DNA from: Peronospora farinosa
Taxonomy: Eukaryota; Oomycota; Peronosporomycetes; Peronosporales; Peronosporaceae
DNA length: 64,000 nt
Direction of reading: 5' to 3'
Assembly: GCA_947646735.1 (NCBI GenBank)
Contig: CANTFK010000797.1
Span: forward strand, 124,001-188,000
Shown here: positions 22,510-31,449 of the stretch, piece after piece
Position numbering within the stretch: position 1 is the stretch's first letter
Layout of the letters: the number at the start of each line of letters is the position of its first letter
The notes under the pieces: generated by a model
Databases searched by the model: none
What the model was told of the DNA's origin: nothing
What the model saw: the letters and a program-made list of their open reading frames with translations, nothing else
Translations under genes and position numbers: made by a program

Positions 22510-22975
22510 AATCAAAAGCGGGAGCTCGTCTTCGACCGCTTCACTTGTTTGCGGGAGCCCCTGCTCGACCGCCTCGATATTTATCGGGAGCCTCTGCTCG
22601 TCCGATGTACTTGTACGCGGGAGCCCCTGCTCGACCGCCTCGATATTCATCGGGAGCCTCTGCTCGTCCGATGTACTTGTACGCGGAAGCCCCTGCTCAG
22701 CCGCCTAGAAATTGATCGGGAGCCTCTGCTCGTCCGATGTGCTTGTATGCAGGAGCCCCTGCTCGACCGCCTCGTTGAGAATCGGGAACCCCTGTTCGAC
22801 CGATGTCTGTGTGTGCGGGAACCGCTGTTCAACCGCCTCGTTGTGAATCGGGAATCCTGTTGGACCGATGTCTGTGTATGCGGGAACCGCTGTTCGACCG
22901 CCTCGTTGTGCATCGGGAACCCCTGTTCGACCGATGTCTGTGTATGCGGGAACCGCTGTTCGACCGCTTCGTTCT
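22510..22975 (-). repeat. 66-bp tandem repeats coding a 22-residue repeat in the E2 protease-RT linker
   Basis: Successive units start at about 22552, 22618 and 22684, an exact 66-bp period, and continue with more diverged units to about 22975. The coded unit alternates EAVEQRFPHTQ and SVEQGFP-type blocks. E3 has a shorter, related VEQGFP array at 47290-47560. Confidence 0.85.
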
Positions 22976-23583
22976 GTGGCTCCGTCAGTGTAACGGAACA
23001 TACTACGCACAGAGAGCCATCGCTCTCTCTGTGTTGACTACTAGTCGTGGCGAGTTCGTTCACGACCCTGACGTGAGGCCAATCGGATGGAGCGACCAAC
23101 AAATGAGTAAACACTTCACTGACGTCATAACCGCTTCGTCGTTTGACGGACCGAGATAGCCAATCTATCTTCGGCTGATACCGTGACAGCCACGGTATCC
23201 CAAGTATGCAATCAAATGCATAGTTCATCTCGTACACCAAAAATTCGTCGTTGCTCTGGAAACCGTCGAAAGTGTACGGTAAAACCACTGTTTTACGCGG
23301 GACACGTTTTGGTTGACCATCGGCAAGTTTGACAACGATGTCACCTGGACCTTCTCGAACCGTGACAGTCGACGGGAGAAGGGACAAACAGGATGCACGA
23401 AAGATGTTTTTGGAAGCGCCAGAATCCAACAACGCTCGAAGTGGTCGCTTCACTCCAGCGACGATGAGACTGATTATAATCAGTCTCGAATCATCGCGCA
23501 TGGTGGTGGCATTGAAGTGGGTATGAATCACTTTGAGGCTAGGAGCCCGAGCTGCCACCTGAGTACTCGGGGCTCCATTTCTG

Positions 23584-23624
23584 CCAGTAGGGCGCCCCAC
23601 GCCTACTGGAACCGCTCGTTTTTT
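23584..23624 (-). promoter_or_regulatory. E2 gag-pol -1 ribosomal frameshift signal
   Basis: In gag frame the codons CCA AAA AAC give the slippery heptamer A AAA AAC (complement of 23618-23624). After an 8-nt spacer, CCAGTAGG (23609-23602) pairs perfectly with CCTACTGG (23591-23584). The gag stop TAG lies inside the first arm. A slip of -1 reads CGA GCG GTT CCA..., which is exactly the open protease frame. Confidence 0.85.
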
Positions 23625-24643
23625 GGCGGGACCACCGACGACACAGCGTCTCCTCGTGAGACAGCTGTGTTCATCGTCACCGGCGCAGGTGCACGACAGA
23701 CAGCCGCACGATGGCCTGTTTTACCACAGCGAAAACACTTCATCGTGTTAGGATTGCGAATGTCGCGGCTTAATGATTTGCCACGACCACGAGAGGACTC
23801 GATTGCATCAATTTCCATTGGCTCTGGGCCAGACGTCTAGGAATGTTGTGACGCTGCGTGCAGGTACGACGACGCGACAGTGTAATCCTCACGAAGCGCG
23901 TGGGCAAATGCCTCCTCGAGGGACTTTGGCTCAGCACGTGTGAGGCAGTAACGCGTCATACCCTCTTGCATACCAAAAATAAAGACATGGACTTGTGAAG
24001 CCATGTCAATTGGCTGCGTGGTAATGCACGAAGCAAGATGACGTGTCTTCTGCACGTAGTCACGCATCGACAGCTTGCCCTGTCGGAGTGAGAAGAAATC
24101 TGCACGCAAGCGAGTTTCATCTTGAGGAGGCTCGAAAGCCAGTCGTAAGTCACGCTGGATATCGTCCAGCGTAGGAAACGCCGACTTATCTACGACGAGC
24201 TTTCCGAGAGCCCATTCCTTGGCTTTGCCGGCAAGACGAGACAACAGGAAATTGACCTTGGCCGTCGGAGCGTCAATTAATCTTGACGCTATTGCAATAT
24301 CCACCTCGCGAAACCAGCGATTGAGGGGGAGACGATCCGGACCATCACCGGAGTACGTTGACGTCTCCATCTTGATAGCATCATGGTGCGAAGTGCGCGA
24401 GGGAGTCAATACTCGCCGATTCGCTTCGGCGAGCTCGCGCACCATAAAGTCTTGGATGGCGGCACGTTGATCATCAGGCGTCGCTGTGCTCAGCAGCGAC
24501 GTCACAATAGTTTCGCCAGACACCGCCGCGAGGCGATGTAGTGCCTGCCACTCTACCGAGGTGAGATGTGGAAAATCAGAATGCTCCAGCGAGACCGCTG
24601 GAGCCACCGAAGACTCGCTCAGGTTCATCTCGAATCTGGTCAT
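23603..24643 (-). pseudogene. E2 gag (capsid and CCHC knuckle)
   Basis: ATG at 24643, just inside the primer-binding site. A retrotransposon capsid domain spans about residues 90-250 ([20 protein letters not shown], then [18 protein letters not shown]). A single in-frame TAG at 23837-23839 interrupts it. Reading continues in the same frame to a CCHC nucleic-acid knuckle (CFRCGKTGHRAAVC) and the natural stop at 23603-23605 in the frameshift hairpin. E3 has a sense codon at the premature stop, so this is a mutation. Confidence 0.85.
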
Positions 24644-24648
24644 TGGAA

Positions 24649-24667
24649 GGACTACGAAGTGCTACCA
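24649..24667 (-). promoter_or_regulatory. E2 primer-binding site
   Basis: Two bases after the 5' LTR the minus strand reads TGGTAGCACTTCGTAG, starting with TGG as expected for pairing with a tRNA CCA end. The tRNA identity is unknown. Confidence 0.6.
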
Positions 24668-24669
24668 GG

Positions 24670-24990
24670 TGTAACAGGCTAAGGACCCGTTCCCGTCTTA
24701 CACTAAAAGGGCGTTGAGGAAGCGCTCTTAATTAACTCGTAAATATAACTCTGTTTTATTTTTGTTTTTAGTTTTAATTCGCAGTAAGTGCGAATATGTT
24801 CCCTAGCTCATGGGAACCACTCAATATGGAAGTCAATTTATTATTGGCTAATTATTGGGTCTGGTACCCCAATAATAAACGAATAATAAAAATGACGCGC
24901 AGTATCCGCTAATCGGATACTGCCCTATGCCTACTTATGTAATTATGTATTAATTCTATAACTACTCATGTAATAGGCTGCCCCATTACA
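24670..24990 (-). repeat. E2 5' LTR
   Basis: 321 bp, about four differences from the 3' copy. Flanked by target duplication ATTTT at 24991-24995. Confidence 0.95.
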
Positions 24991-27681
24991 ATTTTGCCTA
25001 CCCGGATTATATTTCACCTCGAGATTATATTCGGCAAAGAATGACAGCCATCTGTCCATTCGCTGCGAGAGATGCGGCGATTGAGTCGCAGTGCGTAAAA
25101 ACTCATGATCGGTATTGATCACAAAAGGCTTTGAGCCCAGCAGCTAAAATCTGAATATGGCAAGAGCATACTTTATTGCAAGTGGATCTTTGTCATGAAT
25201 CGGATAGTATTTTTCTGCAGCTTTCAGCTGGCGAGATTCAAAAGCGATCACACGCTCACGGCCTTCATCATCTGTTTGTAACAGAGCAATACCAATGGCA
25301 AAATCTGACGTGTCACATACGACGCTAAAAGGTCGGTCCAGGATTGGGCAAAACCAAAATAGTAGCTTGAAGAAGGCTAGCCTTACCGCTTCGAAAGCGT
25401 CCTCGTGTTCGGCATGCCAACACCATTCCACATCTTTTTTAGGGAGATTGGATAATGGCCGAGCCATTTCAGCGTAATTCTCGCTGTACTTGTGTAAGTA
25501 CTTGGCAAGGACAAGCCATTTACGCAAGTCCTTCTGAGACTGTGGAACAGGACAATCGACTATGGCTTTTACCTTGGCGGGATCCGCTCTTAGGCCCCGT
25601 TTTCCAATGAAGCACCTTAGAAAGGGAATCTCTTCGACCCCGAAGATGCACTTAGATGCATTAGCATATAGTTTATTAGTGCGCATGCACTCGAGCACAG
25701 CTCGTAAATGAACTATATGGTTCTCAATATCTGACCGCCCATGTTCAGCTCGGCTATGGACAAAAATGTCATCAAAGTACGTCTGTGCATAACTTCGATG
25801 GAGTCGTAACAATTGCGTCACCAAACGGTTAAACGTAGCCGGAGCATTAGATAGCCCCTGGGGCATCACCAACCACTCCCAGAGCTACCGCTCGGAGTAC
25901 TAACAGCAGTAAGCGGAATATCGCTAGCTCGCATAAGCAATTGGTAATAACCATCGACTAAATCGAGCGCACTGTACATGGTACAACCGACCATATTGTT
26001 CTGAAGAACATCCTTTCTAGGCATTGGCGTCTGCGTAGGTATAGTGGCTGCATTGAGCTTATTATAAGCATGAACGATACGCCATTTACGATTCGGTTTC
26101 TTAACACAGAAAGTGGGTGTCGAGTGCGGAGATTTGCTCTCGCGCACCATGCCCGCCGCGTGCTTTGCAAGAAAGAACTCGTCAATGAATTCACACTGTT
26201 CTTTGGGTAAAGGCCGCTGCCGTGTTACGCAGTATTTGGTTCCGGGAACCAAGTCAATCTCATTACGTACACCCCTGTCAGGATGTAGAACAGACGGTGG
26301 GTCATTACACACCACGTCCTGAGAGTTCTTAACTAAAGAATTGTATTGATCCGAAGGGTTCTTCATGATAGATGATCCACTACGTGCACTAAGTGCCGCC
26401 TTTGTATCTTTAGGGACTGCCTTATACACACGCGATGATGAGTTTGACTCAAGATTAAATCGAATGACCACAATATCGGACAATTCACCAGTCTTGAAGG
26501 CTTAAAGAAAATCATCCACAGACATTTCGTCTAGCTCTAAGAGATCATTTAATGATGGGAGGGCCTCAAGTTAAACCTCACCATCTACATCACCTGTCAC
26601 TCCGTTGACCAGGGTATACAGCTAGACTACGTGATATAACAGACGACTTGCGTCTCGCAGCCGCCATCTGGAGACGCTGACGTCTCATTGACGAGACCAT
26701 ACATTTAAAGTACTTAAGATACCATCATCCCCAAGGTCAACAGATTCCTTGACCTTACCTGCACTATGCGAGAGCCGATGTCAGTATTGACATTCAGTGG
26801 GTCACTTGTACAAGCGAATTCACTAACAAGGTCATCGACCTCCACTTGCTCCATACGAGAACTGATGTCATTATCGACATCCAGTGAGTAACTAGTACCA
26901 GTGACTTCACTAACAAGGTCATCGACCTTCACTTGCTCTATACGAGAGCCGATGTCATTACCGACATCCAGTGTCTCAATACTACTTTGAGTATCACTCA
27001 ACGGAGTACGTGACGTTCAACTAAGTGTCACTGAGCTCTGCTCGACACTATTATTGTTGACATCGTAGTTTATCAACTCAGACACTCCAATGTCCAACAC
27101 ACTAACTGACTCAGTTGATGGCTCGCGCCAATAGCGCTTCTGTTTTCTAGCGAAGGTGGGTTCATGACTCTCCAAAGCTTCGCTAGGGACATTGCGCGTT
27201 GCGCCTAAGGTTTTGGATCCTCCAATCGATCCATGTCTCATGGCGTTCCAGCCAGGCCATACCGAGAATGAGATCATATCTCGAGTCCAAATCTAGGACA
27301 AGACAGCTTTCAACGCTATTGAAATCTAAAAATTTCACACCTAAGTTCAACGGAACTTTAGGAACGCTGACACGTACACCAGTCGCGAGACGTACGGTTA
27401 TACTGTCACCCTCTTGCGCTTCCAGCGCCTCAGCATACAGCTGACTCCCCTCAAGGGAGCGACGTCGGACATAATTACCTGACGCCCCTGAGTCAATTAG
27501 AATTGACCATGGCTTCTTAGTCCCTTTAACGTTTGCCTACACATCCAACAAGCCTGGCTTGTAATCTTGTTCCATGTAGGCATCCACAGAACCACCTGGG
27601 GCTAAGCTCCGTTTACCTTAACCTCCTAAAGGTTCAACATAACTTAGTTCTTTCCCAGTAGGGCGCCCCACGCCTACTGGG
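24991..27681 (-). pseudogene. E1 pol, 5' part: protease, RT and start of RNase H
   Basis: The protease active site LIDSGASGN lies near 27490 and the retropepsin end LGMAWLERH near 27240. A degenerate linker contains two diverged acidic repeats (SRIEQVKVDDLVSEVT-like, 26780-27000). RT covers about 26270-25144 with YFDD at 25768-25779 and MPQGLSNAPATFNR. A one-base loss near 25880 shifts the frame in the conserved [12 protein letters not shown] segment. RNase H begins near 25290 (VVCDTSDFAIGIALLQ, catalytic Asp kept) and is cut by E2. Several more stops occur at 26500-27550. Confidence 0.8.
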
Positions 27682-27695
27682 AGTTGACGTTTTCT
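27654..27695 (-). promoter_or_regulatory. E1 decayed gag-pol frameshift signal
   Basis: The hairpin CCCAGTAGG / CCTACTGGG (27681-27673 and 27662-27654) matches that of E2 and E3. The upstream heptamer is AGAAAAC rather than AAAAAAC and the spacer is 7 nt, so slipping would be weakened. Confidence 0.6.
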
Positions 27696-28563
27696 CCTGC
27701 CGTGCTCGCCTTTTGGCTAGGAGCATGGTTACGGCTCTGCTGATCCGAATGTTGCTTTCGCAACGGACAGCTAGGGCGGAGATGCCTAGTGCTTCCGCAC
27801 ATGTAAATCTACGGATGTTACCTTACTGCTCAGCAGCTTGAAGCTCAGCTTCTTCAGCATGGCTGAGGTCCATGGGTTCCGCCCTGTTAGAATTTTTTAA
27901 TTGATACCATGGAAGATCATATTGAACAGATTTGAAATTAAATTCAGCGTCAAACGCCATGCTTACTGCTTCATCGAACGTCGAAGGCTGGACACGTAAA
28001 ATCTCTGTCCTGGCGACCCTAGTACGAAGTCCTTCCATAAAAATGGTCACTCGGACTTCCTCTACCAGTGGGTCCTGCTGCATAGTAGCAATGAGAGTTC
28101 TCAACTCTTGGACATAGTCCGACAATTCTTTCTTACCCTGTCGGGTAGCTAAGAAACGTGAGCGCACACGATAAGCCTGATTAGGCGGTGCAAACACACA
28201 AGTTAATTGTTTTTAAGCATTTAACATGTGGGGAATGCAGCATTTACAGAGACATCGCTCGTTAGAACCCACTCTCTAGCTCTTCCACCGAGCTTCGAAA
28301 TGGCCAAGCCAGCTCATTGCTTATCTGAAACAAGCATGGCGGCATCCATTGCCATTTCAACTTCTCGGATCCAGACGAGAAGATTTTCTCCCTCCTTTCC
28401 CTCAGAGATTTACCGTTTAAAGCGAGTGAGCGAGCCTTTGGCTATGCATCGGGTCCGAGTACCGGGATGTACTGCGTAGGCGCAGATGAAGCTGCCTGGT
28501 CGTGTACCTGCCCGAGTATGGTTGCCTCATGATGCATGACGGCCTCAAGGTGAGCATGGAGGA
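27689..28563 (-). pseudogene. E1 gag remnant
   Basis: Capsid-type gag followed from the E3 LTR border leftward: [36 protein letters not shown], then PPNQAYRVRSRFLATRQGKK and LSDYVQELRTL, ending at a stop at 27823-27825. Stops and shifts occur near 28430, 28330 and 28215. Traces of a CCHC knuckle (GHLRPSC) follow before the frameshift hairpin. The gag start and 5' leader are missing because E3 begins at 28564. Confidence 0.75.
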
Positions 28564-28904
28564 TGTAACGGGGATAGAACGTACAGTCACTAGATCACAC
28601 GTGCGCTTGAGGAAGACTCAAGCCCAAGTATTAGGTATTAAGTAAATTTAACTCTGTTTTGTATTTTTGTTTTAATTCGTACTAATTACGAATATTTTAG
28701 TCGTAAAAAATACGACAGTGTTCCCGCCTTTCGGGAACCTCACAATTTCAGGTTAATGTATCATTGGTCCATATTGGGACTTTAGGCCCCAACAATAAAC
28801 CGATAATAAATTGCCACGCTGTGCCCGCTATTCGGGCCCAGCACCTGACTACAAATGTAAATGTTTATTTCCTTAATGCTATATATGCAATATGGCCCAT
28901 TACA
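28564..28904 (-). repeat. E3 3' LTR
   Basis: 341 bp, TGTAATGGGCC...CCCGTTACA on the minus strand. Related in layout to the E2 LTR but clearly a different family. It abuts E1 gag on the left and a purine tract on the right, which fixes its orientation. Confidence 0.8.
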
Positions 28905-28920
28905 TCACCCCCTTCTCAAA
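28905..28920 (-). promoter_or_regulatory. E3 polypurine tract
   Basis: Minus-strand GAGAAGGGGGTGA directly before the LTR start. Confidence 0.7.
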
Positions 28921-29054
28921 ATAGCACTCACCAACCGTGAGTGCTCAACTGTCAAATCCCATCGCTCACAAACGAGCAAGCAATGACCAGAGACCCAACA
29001 CCCAATTCTGCAGCACTCCCGAGCACCATAAGCAGGAGTGCAACCACCAACATC

Positions 29055-30084
29055 ATGGCGCATGTAATGGGTCTACTTATTACATAAGTAGTTATAGGAT
29101 TAATACATAATTACATAAGTAGGCATAGGGCAGCATCCGATTAGCGGATACTGCGCGTCATTTTTATTATTCGTTTATTATTGGGGTGCCAGACCCAATA
29201 ATTAGCCAATAATAAATTGACTTCCATATTGAGTGGTTCCCATGAGCTAGGGAACATATTCGCACTTACTGCGAATTAAAACTAAAACAAAAATAAAACA
29301 GAGTTATATTCACGAGTTAATTAAGAGCGCTTCCTCAACGCCCTTTTAGTGTAAGACGGGAACGGGTCCTTAGCCCGTTACAGCGCAACAACCCATACCT
29401 TGGCCACTGTATGACTTGTCCGGAGCTCACGCTCTGGACTCACTGAACACGATGCGGGACTACTTCCGGCGAATCCGATACATGCGTGGAAAGGGCCTTT
29501 ATGGTATCGGGTATTAGGCTCTGCAACTTTTTTGGCGTGCTTTCGTCCAACGTTGGAATCGGATGCTCGAGGATGGTAGCAGCTTCCAACTATGGCTCGC
29601 CAATCGTGAGGTACTTCGCGCCTATCACTCCATCGGCGCTCTACGCGAAACGGTGTGTGAGAATGCTTGGAATAAGGACCGCCTCTGCTTCATTCATGTT
29701 AATGAAGAATGCCAATCTTGTGACTCGATGCCACGTCCAACTCATGACGAATGGCAGCGACATATCACTGAGTGTACACTCAGCGATTGCAAACGAAGTT
29801 GGAAAGCGAAGTATGAGCAAAGTCTGAGCGAACGGACGACCGCAGTTATTGTGGTGCACCTTGATGGCAGCACCACTCACGACAGCAGGGTCAATCTCGG
29901 CTGAAAATCAGCGCAGGCAGCGACACGTTCGCCTGCCCGTCCTACTGCGCGGTTCTCGCCGCGTAGTGGTGAAGTTTATTCACCGCGACGTTCTCGATCA
30001 CGTCATCATTTTCGTTATCGACGGCGTGGGTCTCCTCACCGTTCTCGTTTATCACGAGACCATTCTCGTTTGCGCTCGCATCGG
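29055..30084 (+). pseudogene. E3 convergent accessory frame (aORF), first part, interrupted by a solo LTR
   Basis: The ATG at 29055-29057, about 150 bp inside the 3' LTR, opens a plus-strand frame. After two codons and two bases it is cut by the solo LTR at 29063-29382 and resumes at 29388. With one GCGCA copy removed the frame is seamless. It shows YFRRIRYMRGKGLYGIGY, a stop at 29515, WRAFVQRWNRMLED, a possible zinc site C-x2-C-x13-H-x3-C (from ECQSC to HITEC), a stop at 29902-29904, then an Arg/Ser-rich basic tail (SPRRSRSRHHFRYRRRG). The frame is then cut by E4 at 30084 and continues at 43493. The family is unknown. The zinc-like site and RS tail suggest nucleic-acid or protein binding. 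Confidence 0.6.
29063..29382 (+). repeat. Solo LTR of the E2 family
   Basis: 320 bp, TGTAATGGG...CCCGTTACA on the plus strand, the E2 LTR in the opposite direction. Flanked by GCGCA at 29058-29062 and 29383-29387. No internal sequence is present, as expected after LTR-LTR recombination. The region near 29075-29120 has a small local duplication compared with the E2 LTRs. Confidence 0.93.
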
Positions 30085-31364
30085 TGTGGTGGAGTGGGAT
30101 TCGCAAAATTGCTGATGCGATCCCAACTCTCCACTGGCGCCCGGACGACCGACTAACGGAGGGGGTACCCCGATTCCGTGTGTATAGCCTTCCTCACCTT
30201 GTGTACCCGTCGGTAGGGCGGGTTGCTCTCTTCTCGGTAGACTTGAGTCGATGTTGAACTTGATTGTGTTAGGGATAGGTGGGGGGGGGCGATCGCGTGG
30301 AATTCCTCACACGATCGCAGTTGTTCTTGGGGTGCTCTATTTGAGTCGCCCTGATCTCCCTTGAGATCGCCTTGTCCAAAAATGTAGATACTTGATCCGC
30401 TTGCCTTCTGACCACTTGAGCCGTCTCGCGATCTTGTATCTGGACTTCTTAGTCCTCTGCGTCCAATCGCAGCTTGATTTGTTTTGTTGAGAATTCTTGC
30501 AATCCCTGGCCAAACAATCCAGGGATATGACTTGCGTAGTAGGTAGACTTCCTTGAGACGTCGGGAGGCCAAAGAATCCAGCCCGGAAGAGAAGTCGACA
30601 CGTGTACTTAGAAGCAAATTGAACTCTGTTAATGTTAACCAATCAAATACCAAAACCTATGATCTTGACTATCTGTAGCTCAGGATCTGTTGCCACGTAT
30701 CGCCCTTTCGGAAAAAATCAGATCTCGGAATGTGGTCCACTCCAATATAGCCGCGATCTGGATCGCTACCTCACTCGGATATAATACCATTTTAGTACCA
30801 GATCGCGGTACTAAATAATTAGTACCAGATCGCGGTACTAAATAATTAGTACCAGATCGCGGTACTAAATAATTAGTACCAGATCGCGGTACTAAATAAT
30901 TAATACCAGATCGCGGTACTAAATAATTAATATCGGATCGCGATCCGCCGGATCCCGACTTGTCTTCTTCACCGTTTCTCAGGTCATGTGAGATAGTTCA
31001 TCAATGTGACATTTCATATCCACCATTCCAGTCCTCCATAGCGACGTGATCCACACCAGACCGTCCTCCACATGCTTGGATGTACCCATCTTCCTCCTTA
31101 GCGACCGCGTTCACGCGGATCGCCATCGGAAATACTGGAGATCGCAATAGCGTAGTTTCTAGGCCATATTTGACCCCACATAGAAGTGCAAACTACTCCA
31201 TTCACTGTTTTCCATCCTATTTGACATCGTCTTGAAACCTTTCTGCGAGATCGCGACTCATCAATATTGGCCACGAGATCGCGACTCATTAATATTGGCC
31301 ATTTCGGACTTAACCGAAAATATGCGATCACACTTGGCGAAATTCACTCCTTCACTTCGCCACA
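30085..31364 (-). repeat. E4 3' LTR
   Basis: 1280 bp with TGTGGCGAAG...CTCCACCACA ends on the minus strand. It contains five 27-bp tandem units in U3 and an open frame of about 190 codons in the gag phase in R/U5. Confidence 0.95.
30792..30926 (-). repeat. Five 27-bp tandem hairpin units in the E4 LTR
   Basis: Units start at 30792, 30819, 30846, 30873 and 30900. Each holds TTAGTACC-AGATCGC-GGTACTAA, an 8-bp inverted repeat around a GATCGC core. The last unit has one change. The same array is at 42916-43050 in the other LTR. Likely an enhancer-type protein-binding array in U3. Confidence 0.9.
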
Positions 31365-31386
31365 ATCGTCCCCTGCACCGATAGCC
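31365..31386 (-). promoter_or_regulatory. E4 polypurine tract
   Basis: Minus-strand GGTGCAGGGGACGAT immediately precedes the 3' LTR. E5 has the same tract before its LTR at 55308. Confidence 0.65.
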
Positions 31387-31449
31387 CACATACAGTGTTG
31401 GCCTAACTGTGCACTGTCTCGCTTCACTCTTCTCGTCACTTCGTCCCTT

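Larger units (their letters stand above)
18176..23617 (-). pseudogene. E2 pol: protease, RT, RNase H, integrase, chromodomain
   Basis: Entered by a -1 shift just downstream of the slippery site at 23618-23624. Protease with LLDSGASKN; a 22-residue tandem-repeat linker with an in-frame stop near 22706; RT with the intact YFDD box at 21419-21430; RNase H ending in the usual tail; integrase with HHCC (GGHLGREKTF, CETCQRVK) and SDRDPRF. The catalytic Glu site reads TDGQTKRV (Lys for Glu). The C-terminal block HPTFYVGRLKAYLP is followed by a chromodomain (EKHYRVRWLGYSPADDTWEP, near 18430-18560). Frames break near 21583, 21356, 20650, 20019, 19800, 19700 and 19390, so it cannot make a working polyprotein. 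Confidence 0.85.
17536..24990 (-). mobile_element. E2: full-length Ty3/Gypsy retrotransposon, nested in E1
   Basis: 7455 bp between LTRs at 24670-24990 (5') and 17536-17855 (3'), flanked by the 5-bp duplication ATTTT at 17531-17535 and 24991-24995. Order on the minus strand: LTR, PBS, gag, -1 frameshift signal, protease, repeat-rich linker, RT, RNase H, integrase, chromodomain, then polypurine tract and LTR. The two LTRs differ at about four positions by eye (around 1%), so it is older than E4. Gag and pol carry several stops and shifts, and the integrase Glu is replaced by Lys. Confidence 0.92.
14081..28563 (-). mobile_element. E1: decayed Ty3/Gypsy retrotransposon, interrupted by E2 and 5'-truncated at E3
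   Basis: Reading right to left: gag remnant (28563 to about 27690), protease and RT (27681-24991), then E2 (17536-24990) sitting inside RNase H, then the rest of pol (17535-15836), a convergent plus-strand frame (14834-16116), polypurine tract and 3' LTR (14081-14729). The ATTTT duplication on both sides of E2 shows that 17535 and 24996 were once adjacent, and the RNase H end motif (ALSRRPD) resumes at the left side. The 5' LTR is missing: gag runs straight into the E3 LTR at 28564. Many stops and frameshifts make it non-autonomous. Confidence 0.8.

Noticed and set aside
22480..23159. Plus-strand Arg/Leu/Cys repeat frames over the E2 linker
   Set aside because: Antisense of the 66-bp coding repeat, while the minus frame continues the protease-RT polyprotein.
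30792..30926. Possible CRISPR-like array (regular 27-bp units)
   Set aside because: Units are contiguous tandem repeats without unique spacers, lie inside an LTR, and are duplicated in the partner LTR; the genome is eukaryotic.
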